NCBI GenBank assembly: GCA_039025235.1
Contig: JBCCOS010000001.1
Location: forward strand, 124,001 to 188,000
From: MED-G105 sp039025235
GTDB taxonomy: Bacteria > Pseudomonadota > Alphaproteobacteria > Caulobacterales > Parvularculaceae
Direction of reading: 5' to 3'
Length of the DNA: 64,000 nt
Shown piece after piece: positions 56,429-63,954 of this stretch. A program made the translations under genes and the position numbers. Position 1 is the stretch's first letter; each line of letters starts with the position of its first letter. Below the pieces are notes generated by a model. That model was not told the origin of the DNA, searched no databases, and saw only the letters and a list, made by a program, of their open reading frames with translations.

Positions 56429-56767
56429 TTAGTTCTCAATTATTTTAGTACTGAAGGTATATCTTGAAACGACTTTAGGGTTCCAGGAATTTGGTGCGCT
56501 TGAGTCACAGCTAACGGCGGTGAAAGCAAGCCGACCGTGTTTAAAGGTTTGTTCTTGTAAAAAGGCTTTATGAAGATCTTGAGAATAACCTTCAATTCTA
56601 ACGTATAACCGTGAGCGATGTTCCTGTTCTTCTATACTGTTTAGATAAATTTCCATTGACCAAATCTCTGCGCCAGGCAAACGATAAATCCACTCAGTAA
56701 ACTCGCGCATACCGTTCATGGCGTCCAGTATTGTAAATTTATCCACCTCACCAGGTTTAAGCGTCAT
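56429..56767 (-). CDS. Phage-type hypothetical protein
   Basis: Unrecognised protein of 112 residues with a mixed alpha-beta composition (AMNGMREFTEWIYRLPGAE, and SRLYVRIEGYSQDLHKAF). Its start overlaps the end of the next upstream gene by 11 bases, so both are translated from one transcript. Confidence 0.6.
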   Translation of the reverse strand: MTLKPGEVDKFTILDAMNGMREFTEWIYRLPGAEIWSMEIYLNSIEEQEHRSRLYVRIEGYSQDLHKAFLQEQTFKHGRLAFTAVSCDSSAPNSWNPKVVSRYTFSTKIIEN

Positions 56768-56966
56768 TGATCGGTTCCTTTATTATTCCGTCAAAAGCCG
56801 GATACCCATAATCTCTAGGCTCGGTAATCATCTTCGTTTCACCGCACCAACCGCATTTTCCGACATGCCAGCAAGAAACGATCTTGCGATACCTGCCAAA
56901 TTTATCGCCACAGTCTCCGCAGATCCATGCGGGGTAATCGGATAGTTTTTGTGCTGTAAAGTTCAT
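56757..56966 (-). CDS. Small zinc-ribbon phage protein
   Basis: Protein of 69 residues with Cys16/Cys19 (CGDCG) and Cys38/Cys41 (CGWCG), a four-cysteine zinc-ribbon pattern, ahead of a hydrophilic tail. Possibly a nucleic-acid or protein-interaction module. Its start lies next to the end of the GYGDG-repeat gene. Confidence 0.7.
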   Translation of the reverse strand: MNFTAQKLSDYPAWICGDCGDKFGRYRKIVSCWHVGKCGWCGETKMITEPRDYGYPAFDGIIKEPINDA

Positions 56967-56975
56967 TAAATTAAA

Positions 56976-57200
56976 TCAGACATCGCCATCGCCATAGCCA
57001 GAGCCAGAGCCATCGCCATAGCCATCGCCATAGCCAGAGCCAGAGCCATCGCCATAGCCATCGCCATAGCCAGAGCCATCGCCATAGCCATAGCCAGAGC
57101 CATCGCCATAGCCATCGCCATAGCCATCGCCATAGCCATAGCCAGAGCGATAGCCATAACCAGAGCCCTTAGTAAATTTTAAGCTTCTAACTTTGCGCAT
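56976..57200 (-). CDS. GY/GD/GS-repeat protein
   Basis: Protein of 74 residues (longer by a few if TTG 57218 is used). A basic start (MRKVRSLKFTKGS) leads into dipeptide repeats GY, GD and GS, encoded by six-base units GGCTAT, GGCGAT and GGCTCT. Such glycine-tyrosine-rich genes are found beside DUF6948 genes in other phages, so it is probably real, although low complexity. No fold or function is known. It overlaps the DUF6948 gene end. Confidence 0.6.
   Translation of the reverse strand: MRKVRSLKFTKGSGYGYRSGYGYGDGYGDGYGDGSGYGYGDGSGYGDGYGDGSGSGYGDGYGDGSGSGYGDGDV
56980..57170. repeat. Six-base tandem repeat tract
   Basis: About 30 units of gccata, gccatc and gccaga (plus-strand view) in direct tandem, with imperfect 18-base and larger super-repeats. 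The period is a multiple of three, so other reading frames stay open here. Confidence 0.9.
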
Positions 57201-57570
57201 TTGAAACCGCGCTTTCAATAGACTGTTGAGCTATCTCGGTGCACAATGTTATTGAATAGTCTTCAGCTATTACTTTCTCTAAAACCGCTCCAGATAGCTT
57301 GCTATCTTTGTGCAGGCCGGACTGAGCAACCCCCTCATACCACGACAGGCTTTTGTCTTTTGGCTTGTGATACCAAATACGCCTAGCATCTTTCAGAACA
57401 ACACCCGTTTCATCTGCATCAATGACAGTTCCAGCGTTAATTCCTTCATTCCGAGAGCGGACAATCACGTATTTGCCAATGTATTTCTTATACATGCTCG
57501 GGGAGCTGCCTTGTCCTAAAAAAGAAGCAAGTTGTTTGACCTCTCCTATCGTAAATTCATCAATATTCAT
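57187..57570 (-). CDS. DUF6948-like phage protein
   Basis: Protein of 127 residues. The central section GKYVIVRSRNEGINAGTVI and VVLKDARRIWYHK matches the DUF6948 pattern of phage proteins of unknown function. Followed in the same transcript by the glycine-tyrosine repeat gene, an arrangement I recall from other prophages. The gap of about 290 bases upstream (57571-57861) holds no gene that I can support. Confidence 0.7.
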   Translation of the reverse strand: MNIDEFTIGEVKQLASFLGQGSSPSMYKKYIGKYVIVRSRNEGINAGTVIDADETGVVLKDARRIWYHKPKDKSLSWYEGVAQSGLHKDSKLSGAVLEKVIAEDYSITLCTEIAQQSIESAVSNAQS

Positions 57571-57861
57571 TGTTTCTTCCTTTTATTGTCGTCTTTACCT
57601 TAGCCATTTCAAAAGAGCGGGGTGGGCGCAACTCCACCTAAGGATTATAAAGAGCTGCTTGCAACCCGTCGCCGCTGTCACCGCGACGAAACCCTACTTA
57701 GGGGTAAGTAACAATCACCCCGCACGTCTGCTTTCCGTGCTGCCGCTCATTAAAAATGGTTTCCTTTCCTTTTGCTCTCAGGTCGGCGGACCGCATAGAC
57801 CCCAAGCACTGGGGGAGAATATGCATAGGGGGCTCTTAACAATCCGCCTACCAAAGAGCAG
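57571..57861. other. Gap inside the phage early region, possible regulatory RNA or promoter
   Basis: Largest gap in the otherwise compact minus-strand operon. It contains an 11-codon frame with a good GGAAAGGA ribosome site (MSGSTESRRAG, minus strand) and a weak hairpin near 57801-57816. It may hold an internal promoter or small RNA. Confidence 0.4.
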
Positions 57862-58212
57862 CTAATCAGCTGCTCGTCTAAAACCTTCGGGTGTATATTC
57901 CCGTTGCCTACGAACTTTGTAAAAACCGGGAGCAGGATTCAAAGCCTCGTGTGTATCAAAAGTCCGCTGATGCTCTAAATGCACGTCGTCCGCGATCACT
58001 TGTATCCAAGCTGTCAGTGGGTCATTAGGATCATCAAACATTTTTACACGATCAAGGTTGGCCTCAATAACATGATGATGGCCCGTCTCGCTGTGGGCTA
58101 CAATAAACTGGCCATTTTCAGACTTAGCTAGTTGAATCAATTCTGGAAGCGTATCGACTTTAATCAAAAAACAATCACCTTGAGCGGCTGCTAGTTCAAA
58201 CCGTTTTACCAT
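57862..58212 (-). CDS. Phage hypothetical protein
   Basis: Unrecognised soluble protein of 116 residues (ELAAAQGDCFLIKVDTLPEL; VAHSETGHHHVIEANLDRV with a histidine cluster). It starts 11 bases after the DUF6745 gene. The end (REYTPEGFRRAAD) is basic. A metal site is conceivable but unproven. Confidence 0.6.
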   Translation of the reverse strand: MVKRFELAAAQGDCFLIKVDTLPELIQLAKSENGQFIVAHSETGHHHVIEANLDRVKMFDDPNDPLTAWIQVIADDVHLEHQRTFDTHEALNPAPGFYKVRRQREYTPEGFRRAAD

Positions 58213-58223
58213 TGTAGTCTCTC

Positions 58224-59504
58224 CTAAGTTCTGACTTCTAATTTAAGAATATCTTCCTCAGACACATTGTGCATCCAAGCCTGGGCTTCTAAAGCTGTCT
58301 TCATTGTGGGTGGAACAGGCAAGGCAAACTCTCGATTAGTGCCGCACCGTGCACGTACAAAACGCTCTCGACCAATGTCTGGTATGTCAACTTCGATTAA
58401 CTCACCAATAGACGCGTCGTCGTCTTTTTGGATCGATTTAGCGTTTAGTTCTCTCAAAATATTGTTCCAGCCAACGATTTCGCACGCAGCTCGCCGCTGC
58501 TCCATATTGCTCCAGCGCAATGCGTCGGCTGCGCTTGGTGGGCCGGATGAAATCCAATCACCCGGAATTCTAGTCCCACGCCATGAATAAACTGAGAACC
58601 CGTCTTTGTATTCTAAGGCTGGACCGTTCTCGCAGTGCAACCGCTTTTCTTCGTCGAATTTTATTAAAGACGGCCGGTCAGAAACTATCGCCACGTCTGC
58701 ATATAAAAAAGCGGCACCACATTGCTTTGAATAATTAAGGTACGCATTAAAATGATTGCGTGTTTTAGACTCGTAAACCGCACCTATTGTTTGACCAAAG
58801 GCATAAAAAGCCAGCCAGTAGTTATCCCAACCACCAATAAACAATAGTGATTGAAATAAACCTTGACCCCTGAGCTGACCCCTGAGCTGACCCCTGAGCT
58901 GATCCCTGAGCCGAGCCCCGAGCTGATCCCTGAGCTGATCCCAGAGCTGATCCCTGAGCTGAGCCCCGAGCTGATCCCTGAGCTGATCCCAGAGCTGAGC
59001 CCCAAGCTGACCCCCAAGCTGACCCCTGAGCTGATCCCTGAGCTGTGCCCCGAGCTGATCCCTGAGCTGAGCCCCGAGCTGAGCCCCGAGCTGATCCCTG
59101 AGCTGATCCCAGAGCTGATCCCTGAGCTGAGCCCCGAGCTGATCCCTGAGCTGATCCCTGAGCTGTGCCCCGAGCTGATCCCTGAGCTGAGCCCCAAGCT
59201 GACCCCTGAGCTGATCCCTGAGCTGAGCCCCAAGCTGACCCCTGATCTGAGTCTCGAGCTGACTTTTCATTGTGCTGTTGCCCAAGCTTAAAACGCCGCG
59301 CATCACTAAAGCTTGAGCTGGCGAATCCGCAAATAGTATCAATCGAGGCTCAGTAAGACCTTTTGCTCTATATAATTCCACAACGGATTTTTTTGCCTTT
59401 TCTCGGTTTATACTATCTGTGCGCAGTGCTTCAGATAGACATTGCTCTCTAAACACGAGAAGCAAGCTTTCCTGCTCTTTAGTAAGCTTTTCAATTTTGT
59501 TCAT
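58224..59504 (-). CDS. DUF6745-like protein with long QLxx repeat
   Basis: Protein of 426 residues. The first 75 residues are helical (LTKEQESLLLVFREQCLSEALRT). Residues of about 80-212 are 32 tandem four-residue units of the form QLxx, where xx is RD, GA, RG, WD or GG. The rest matches DUF6745: GGWDNYWLAFYAFGQTIGAV, AIVSDRPSLIKFDEEKRLH, ENGPALEYKDGFSVYSWRG and a C-terminal PPTMKTALEAQAWMHNVSEED. Such proteins with variable repeat number are known in actinobacteria and phages, function unknown. The repeat may form a long helix or solenoid. Overlaps the HNH gene by four bases. Confidence 0.75.
   Translation of the reverse strand: MNKIEKLTKEQESLLLVFREQCLSEALRTDSINREKAKKSVVELYRAKGLTEPRLILFADSPAQALVMRGVLSLGNSTMKSQLETQIRGQLGAQLRDQLRGQLGAQLRDQLGAQLRDQLRDQLGAQLRDQLWDQLRDQLGAQLGAQLRDQLGAQLRDQLRGQLGGQLGAQLWDQLRDQLGAQLRDQLWDQLRDQLGARLRDQLRGQLRGQLRGQGLFQSLLFIGGWDNYWLAFYAFGQTIGAVYESKTRNHFNAYLNYSKQCGAAFLYADVAIVSDRPSLIKFDEEKRLHCENGPALEYKDGFSVYSWRGTRIPGDWISSGPPSAADALRWSNMEQRRAACEIVGWNNILRELNAKSIQKDDDASIGELIEVDIPDIGRERFVRARCGTNREFALPVPPTMKTALEAQAWMHNVSEEDILKLEVRT
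58862..59258. repeat. 12-base tandem repeat, about 32 units
   Basis: Units such as gagctgatccct, gagctgagcccc, gagctgtgcccc and aagctgacccct repeat without gaps. Variation concentrates at two positions of the unit on the coding strand: the first base of NGG codons and the middle base of GNT/GNA codons. Confidence 0.95.
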
Positions 59505-59896
59505 TTTTCTCTCTCCCGAACCGTTCCATCAAACCCGCGTGTTAAAGTCTTCGAAAAACCGCGACCCTGAAACGTTGGGCCATTGCGTTTGCGCCTGGCT
59601 TGCTGACCCGTTTTCCCGCCAATGCTGTTAGCCTTCGCTATAATCGCAAGATCACTATCAGTCTTCTTTCGATGGCATGCTGAGCATAAAGCGCGTAAGT
59701 TTGTTTCGTCATTTGAGCCGCCTAAAGCTAAAGCCTTTGTGTGGTCAAACTCAATTTGCTTGCCGGTAAATGGCTCGCCGCACATCGCGCATACCGCTTG
59801 GCGCTTTAAAATAGCCACTTGCTGCTTTAGCGTTGGCGGCTTTCGCCGCTCAAGTTTGACAGGTTCGTGCTTTATGGCAGAAAGTTTTGAGGCCAT
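59501..59896 (-). CDS. HNH endonuclease
   Basis: Phage-type HNH nuclease of 131 residues. Zinc cysteines CAMC (36 and 39) and CSAC (71 and 74), the active-site DH at 51-52 in IEFDHTKALALGG, Asn66 in DETNLRAL and His75 are all in place. Could act in DNA packaging, homing or as recombination-associated nuclease. Coupled to NinB upstream by a TAATG overlap at 59896 and to the repeat gene downstream by four bases. Confidence 0.9.
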   Translation of the reverse strand: MASKLSAIKHEPVKLERRKPPTLKQQVAILKRQAVCAMCGEPFTGKQIEFDHTKALALGGSNDETNLRALCSACHRKKTDSDLAIIAKANSIGGKTGQQARRKRNGPTFQGRGFSKTLTRGFDGTVREREK

Positions 59897-60288
59897 TATG
59901 CTGCCTCCTGATCCTCAAACACAACACCGTGCTCAGCGCCATAAGCAGCGATCAATTCCATTAAATCAGATAGCTGTGACTTGCCCATCTTGGACGTCCG
60001 CAAGCCAACCATTACAAACCCCGAGCCGTCCAGTTTTGGTAAAACACGAACGTCAGCAATTGCTGCTGTAAACAAGTCTTTCCAATCTTCTTTTACAAGC
60101 TTGCGGCCATAATACTCGACTTGATCTGAGATGTCCGTCAGCATTGCCCACATCCGATCATTCTGTTCTATTGTCCTTTTAGGTTCTGCAAAAGAAATGC
60201 GGTAGCCAAGGGGCGCTCTATTTACGGCTTTCAAAGCTTTGTCGCGGTCAGCGTCGTTTTTCAGCGTTATCGTGTAGTCTGCACTCAT
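59896..60288 (-). CDS. ninB: NinB-like phage recombination protein
   Basis: Protein of 130 residues in the NinB (Orf) family, which assists RecBCD/RecF-independent phage recombination by binding single-stranded DNA. Marks are ITLKNDADRDKALKAVNRAPLGYRISFAEPKRTIEQNDRMWAMLTDIS, KEDWKDLFTAAI and GLRTSKMGKSQLSDLMELIAAYG. Overlaps the YqaJ gene by four bases. Confidence 0.92.
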   Translation of the reverse strand: MSADYTITLKNDADRDKALKAVNRAPLGYRISFAEPKRTIEQNDRMWAMLTDISDQVEYYGRKLVKEDWKDLFTAAIADVRVLPKLDGSGFVMVGLRTSKMGKSQLSDLMELIAAYGAEHGVVFEDQEAA

Positions 60289-60917
60289 GCCGCTGCCGCC
60301 TGATCCTGAATCTCTTGGATCTTGTTTTTTACCAGGGTTTCAGCCTGCACCAGCCTTACCCTAATTTGATGAAAATCCTCCGTGTTTGGCTCAACCCGCT
60401 CAATCGCAACCTGTAGGTGAGGAGGGAATTCCGGATGATAACTGACAATATCAACCCACGCTCGTTTGGTTACACAAAGTTGAAACTGTAGTTGCCAGCG
60501 ATATTCTTCGGCATGCGTCGCGCTATGTAGATAGTTCAGATGCTTTGCCATATTCTCGGGGCATTTGGCTTCGACAAGACCATCATCACCAACATAGCCA
60601 TCTGGACTGCATCCAGCGATGTCTCCATCAAGAACAAAAAACGCCGGATCAACAACATTACCGCTAGTAAATTCGTATGCAGCAATTGCTTGAGGTTCTA
60701 GCTCAGTACCGCGCTGCATTGCAGGGCTTACAAAATGACCAAACGTTTTTCCAATCAGGCGTTCAACGGCAATTTCATCAATCAGTGTATAAAATTTTTG
60801 CCCAAACTCACCGGTTTTACGACCATTTGACATCAATCGATCTGCATTAGACGCCGTAAACTTACCGCGCCTCATTTCAAACCATTCAGCACTTCTCTGT
60901 TCTAAATCACTCTGCAT
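60285..60917 (-). CDS. YqaJ-type lambda-exonuclease family nuclease
   Basis: Phage recombination exonuclease of 210 residues that resects double-stranded DNA ends. Active-site features are QRGTELEPQAIAAYE (Glu72), SPDGYVGDDGLVEAKCP (Asp106, Glu116 and Lys118) and the recognition motif QRSAEWFEMRRGKFTASNADRL. It pairs naturally with the single-strand annealing protein ERF upstream, with which it overlaps by 11 bases. Confidence 0.95.
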   Translation of the reverse strand: MQSDLEQRSAEWFEMRRGKFTASNADRLMSNGRKTGEFGQKFYTLIDEIAVERLIGKTFGHFVSPAMQRGTELEPQAIAAYEFTSGNVVDPAFFVLDGDIAGCSPDGYVGDDGLVEAKCPENMAKHLNYLHSATHAEEYRWQLQFQLCVTKRAWVDIVSYHPEFPPHLQVAIERVEPNTEDFHQIRVRLVQAETLVKNKIQEIQDQAAAA

Positions 60918-61650
60918 TATTTAGCTCCGCTTTTAGCGCCCGTTGTCGATTCGAGAAGTATTGAAGCAATTCTGCGCGTGCAGAATTTGGCATGTCGCTA
61001 ACGGCATTTAACTCCTCAGCCACTTCCGCGAGCGCTGGGAAATCTTCAGCATCGTCAATCTGCTGCTTTAAAGGCGCGGTATCGTATGCTTGTTCCCCTG
61101 CCACACCGTCACTATCGGGACCGGCTGCAAGTCCAAGAAGCGCCTTAAGCGTTATCCGCTCAAGGTAAGTCACAGCCGTTTGAATGCGCTGCGCGCCATT
61201 CATGTTTGCCTTCGGATCAGCAACATCTTTTGGATGGCATGAAAGGCTGTTGGTTTTGTTGTGACCGTCACTATGGGTCGCAATACATGTTACCCTAATG
61301 CGTCCATCGTCGGAATCTTCCGTTTGCCATTCGTAAGTAATGCCGTGTTCGCTTAGAGCCGATCTAACAGCGGTTTCGATGTCAGAAAGCTGCTCATACT
61401 TATACCGATTGTTATAGCCATTATGCCGCTTTAGTATTGGCTCAAACTTGGCACGTGCGTTGGCCATCGCCGCAACAAAAGCCTTGCGCGCCTGGTTCGC
61501 CTCCCATCGCTCTTGCAAAGCCATAAGCTTTTCAAGCGTTTCTATCGGCGCACCATTTGACAGCGCTGTATTTAACATCTCCATCGGCGTGATTGCCATC
61601 GATGTCGTCGGAACAGCATCTGTGTCTTTGAGTTCGACAATTTCGCTCAT
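60907..61650 (-). CDS. erf: ERF-family single-strand annealing protein
   Basis: Essential-recombination-function type annealing protein of 247 residues. The core LQERWEANQARKAFVAAMANARAKFEPILKRHNGYNNRYKYEQLSDIETAVRSAL and TCIATHSDGHNKTNSLSCHPKD with GAQRIQTAVTYLERITLKALLGLA are typical. Works with the downstream exonuclease to recombine phage ends. Its ATG touches the stop codon of the upstream coiled-coil gene. Confidence 0.93.
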   Translation of the reverse strand: MSEIVELKDTDAVPTTSMAITPMEMLNTALSNGAPIETLEKLMALQERWEANQARKAFVAAMANARAKFEPILKRHNGYNNRYKYEQLSDIETAVRSALSEHGITYEWQTEDSDDGRIRVTCIATHSDGHNKTNSLSCHPKDVADPKANMNGAQRIQTAVTYLERITLKALLGLAAGPDSDGVAGEQAYDTAPLKQQIDDAEDFPALAEVAEELNAVSDMPNSARAELLQYFSNRQRALKAELNNAE

Positions 61651-62583
61651 TTAAAACTCCATGCTTACATGCGGGATATCGCCGTCACTGATGGCGTCGG
61701 CTATTTGCATTGACATAGCTTCGGTGAGCTTTGTGCTGACACGCATCAGTGCGTCTCGAACTTCTAATTTAACAGCTTCACGTCGCTTCAAATCGGCAGC
61801 CCGCGCAGCGGCTTCTTCTGCCTGTCGGCGTTGTTCGGCTTTAAGTGCCGCCTTCTCTTCTGCAGCTTTGCGCTCTGCCTCTTCTTTTGCGCGCTGTATT
61901 GCTTCAGCCTTTTCACGCTCAGCCTTAGCAGCCATATCCTTAGCCTTTTCAATTGCGGCTAGGCGCTCTTGTTCGGCCCGCTCAATAGCTTCCTTTGCTT
62001 CTCGTGCTGCGCGTTCTTCAGCTTCTTTGCCAATTTGTTCCTCGCGAACCTTTCGTTCTTCTTCAGCCTTCATGGCAGCCTCTTTTGCCAGTGCAGCTTC
62101 TTGTTGAGCACGCAATTCAGCTTGCTGGCGTTTCAGTTCAGCTTGTTGTTTAGCAATGGCAGCCTCACGCTCTTCAATTTCTTTTAAGCGACGCGCCTCA
62201 GCCTCTTGCTGTTCCCTTAAAATGCGCGCTTCTTCTTCGGCTTTAATCCGTACCTGTTCTTCTTCCCAATCAGTAAGAGGGCGACGCACGTCAGCCTTTA
62301 AGGCATCTAGAAAATCGCGTGCTTTCTTGCGTTGATTATCAACTAGTTTAATTTGACTTTTGGCGTCTGCGACAAGCTGCTTACCAGCATTATCAATAGT
62401 CGTTTTTGTTCGAGCAATTTTATGAGCGAACGAGGCGAGTTCTTTTCGATCTTTGTCAGTATTGACCGATCCCTTAAACTTGTGCGCTTCAGTTTCTATT
62501 CTTTTCAATAACGCATCCAAGCTCTCACCAGAAAAAACCTCGTTGGCCTTGATGGTTTCTATCGGAATTAATTCCGTGCTCAT
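61651..62583 (-). CDS. Coiled-coil protein of the recombination operon
   Basis: Protein of 310 residues. The first 110 form a compact helical region (IKANEVFSGESLDALLKRIETEAHKF) followed by about 150 residues of charged coiled coil rich in Ala, Glu, Lys and Arg. Similar phage proteins are often labelled TolA-like or DUF1351-like; their role in recombination is suspected from gene order but not proven. No membrane helix or signal peptide is seen, so TolA itself is excluded. Confidence 0.75.
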   Translation of the reverse strand: MSTELIPIETIKANEVFSGESLDALLKRIETEAHKFKGSVNTDKDRKELASFAHKIARTKTTIDNAGKQLVADAKSQIKLVDNQRKKARDFLDALKADVRRPLTDWEEEQVRIKAEEEARILREQQEAEARRLKEIEEREAAIAKQQAELKRQQAELRAQQEAALAKEAAMKAEEERKVREEQIGKEAEERAAREAKEAIERAEQERLAAIEKAKDMAAKAEREKAEAIQRAKEEAERKAAEEKAALKAEQRRQAEEAAARAADLKRREAVKLEVRDALMRVSTKLTEAMSMQIADAISDGDIPHVSMEF

Positions 62584-62855
62584 CGGTCATCCCCATTAAT
62601 ATAGTCTTTTAAGCGCTCACTAAACAAAGACAGGTTTCTGCGTGCATTGCCTACATCTAGCTCTGCCGCGCTATTTAAATGCGTTAGAGTTTTGGATAGC
62701 GACGGCGTTATCTTGTAAGAAAGACAGACTGCTGATAAATCTCGGATCTTTTCAGACGCCTCAAGTTGGGCATCCATCGTAAGTTTTAAATCATGCAGGA
62801 CTTTCAATTCTTCTTGACAGATATTGTTTTGTGTTTTTGCTAAGGTGAGGGTCAT
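62580..62855 (-). CDS. Small phage protein of unknown function
   Basis: Helical protein of 91 residues (EELKVLHDLKLTMDAQLEASEKIRD) without recognised domain. It overlaps both neighbours by four bases (ATGA), so it is translationally coupled within the operon. Confidence 0.65.
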   Translation of the reverse strand: MTLTLAKTQNNICQEELKVLHDLKLTMDAQLEASEKIRDLSAVCLSYKITPSLSKTLTHLNSAAELDVGNARRNLSLFSERLKDYINGDDR

Positions 62856-63598
62856 TGTGTGGCCTCCAAGAGGTCAATTAGCTTTTTTGCGATTTGTGTG
62901 TATGCCGCTGACTCTGCCGCTGACCATGCCGCTGACCTTGCCGCTGACCATGCCACTGACCTTGCCGCTGACCTTGCCGCTGACCTTGCCGCTGACTCTG
63001 CCGCTGACTCTGCCGCTGACCTTGCCGCTGACCATGCCGCTGACTCTGCCGCTGACTCTGCCGCTGACTCTGCCGCGGACCTTGCCACTGACCAGTCTTG
63101 TTCTGTAATTGCTATTCCGTCAGCAGCACTCTCGTGAAGCGTTGCAATCTTTAAGATAGACTTGGCAATATCAGGATATTTCTGAACATCGAAATTTTTC
63201 GGCAACATCTCCCTTTGAATATACGCCATCAAATGATGGCGTACTGATGTAATATCTACGCCTACCGGTATTGCGGTCGCTAATCGATGTGGCCAATCAA
63301 TTTGCTCTGGCTTTGGTAAACCTTCAAACAAAGTATCTTCTAAATATGCCAACCATTTTGGCCAATAATAGTATTCCGAGACAATTGCGTGTCTGTCACT
63401 GTTGCCAGTGTTTAGTTGACGCCACGCGGCGCCGCGCTCAACAGCTATATCATAAAGCTGACAACCTATGGCGCAGGCAACAAACCTTCCGTCGTCTTCG
63501 CCATATGTTCCTGCTTGCAGCATATCTTTGCTTTTGTGAGCCAAGGCACGGCGAACGCATTTTTCTTTCAGGGCTTGGTCATTGTTATAGGTCAGCAT
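62852..63598 (-). CDS. Protein with SAAx tandem repeat
   Basis: Protein of 248 residues. The N-terminal 165 residues form a compact, probably helical domain (VRRALAHKSKDMLQAGTYG; CAIGCQLYDIAVERGAAWRQLN). It is followed by 16 tandem four-residue units SAAx, with x being E, W, R or Y (a few units SVAx), and a short end segment. Similar repeats occur in other bacterial hypothetical proteins, so this is likely a real gene although no function is known. It shares a TAATG junction with the next upstream gene. Confidence 0.7.
   Translation of the reverse strand: MLTYNNDQALKEKCVRRALAHKSKDMLQAGTYGEDDGRFVACAIGCQLYDIAVERGAAWRQLNTGNSDRHAIVSEYYYWPKWLAYLEDTLFEGLPKPEQIDWPHRLATAIPVGVDITSVRHHLMAYIQREMLPKNFDVQKYPDIAKSILKIATLHESAADGIAITEQDWSVARSAAESAAESAAESAAWSAARSAAESAAESAARSAARSAARSVAWSAARSAAWSAAESAAYTQIAKKLIDLLEATQ
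62902..63094. repeat. 12-base tandem repeat, 16 units
   Basis: Units gccgctgactct, gccgctgaccat and gccgctgacctt in tandem. The varying position is the fourth codon of each unit (GAG, TGG or AGG on the coding strand). Confidence 0.95.
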
Positions 63599-63954
63599 TA
63601 CGCTACCTCACTTCTGGCCAATGCCTCCTGAGCCATCCCTAGTGCCCGCCCAATCTTAGCGTCAGTGTCATGTGGCGATTGTTCGTAGTGCGCTTGAACG
63701 TAAGCCTCAGGCGCTCTGATAACGTCAGAGATAATGTCCGTTAGGAAATCCGTTAGCGCATCGTCTACCAGATCAATGTCCTCAATTTTTTTCAGTACAA
63801 TGGCAGCGACTTCGCCAATAAAGTAAGGCGCTTCGTTCTCAAGCCACTCTTCGCGCTCTTGCTCTTCACGCTGAGCAATCGCATCGTCGTGACAGTCGTC
63901 TGCGGCGTCGTCAAAGCGTTCGTTAGGAATGATGGCGGCGTCAGCGTAGGGCAT
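63598..63954 (-). CDS. Small acidic phage protein
   Basis: Unrecognised acidic protein of 118 residues (FDDAADDCHDDAIAQREEQEREEWLENEA near the start, with a hydrophobic helical half VAAIVLKKIEDIDLVDDAL). ATG 63954 follows AGGAG with eight bases, better than the earlier start at 63999. First complete gene of this operon visible at the window edge. Confidence 0.65.
   Translation of the reverse strand: MPYADAAIIPNERFDDAADDCHDDAIAQREEQEREEWLENEAPYFIGEVAAIVLKKIEDIDLVDDALTDFLTDIISDVIRAPEAYVQAHYEQSPHDTDAKIGRALGMAQEALARSEVA

Noticed and set aside
56966..57157. Alternating Ala/Met frame over the six-base repeat
   Set aside because: It is a frame shadow. The Gly-Tyr frame has a basic N-terminus, coding context and known neighbours.
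58862..59258. CRISPR array
   Set aside because: Direct repeats are 12 bases without spacers of constant length, and they encode a protein.
58784..59291. Long open frames on both strands over the QLxx repeat (GISSG-rich and ELIPEL-rich)
   Set aside because: A repeat unit that is a multiple of three keeps alternative frames open. The minus frame with flanking conserved DUF6745 regions is the coherent one.
58862..63094. Diversity-generating retroelement targets
   Set aside because: No reverse transcriptase or template repeat is visible. Residue pairs vary in linked blocks rather than by adenine-specific substitution, and repeats are within the same genes.
62824..63137. Plus-strand frames over the SAAx repeat (PLTLPLT- and ADLAADL-type)
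   Set aside because: They arise from the 12-base repeat and lack conserved flanks or ribosome sites.
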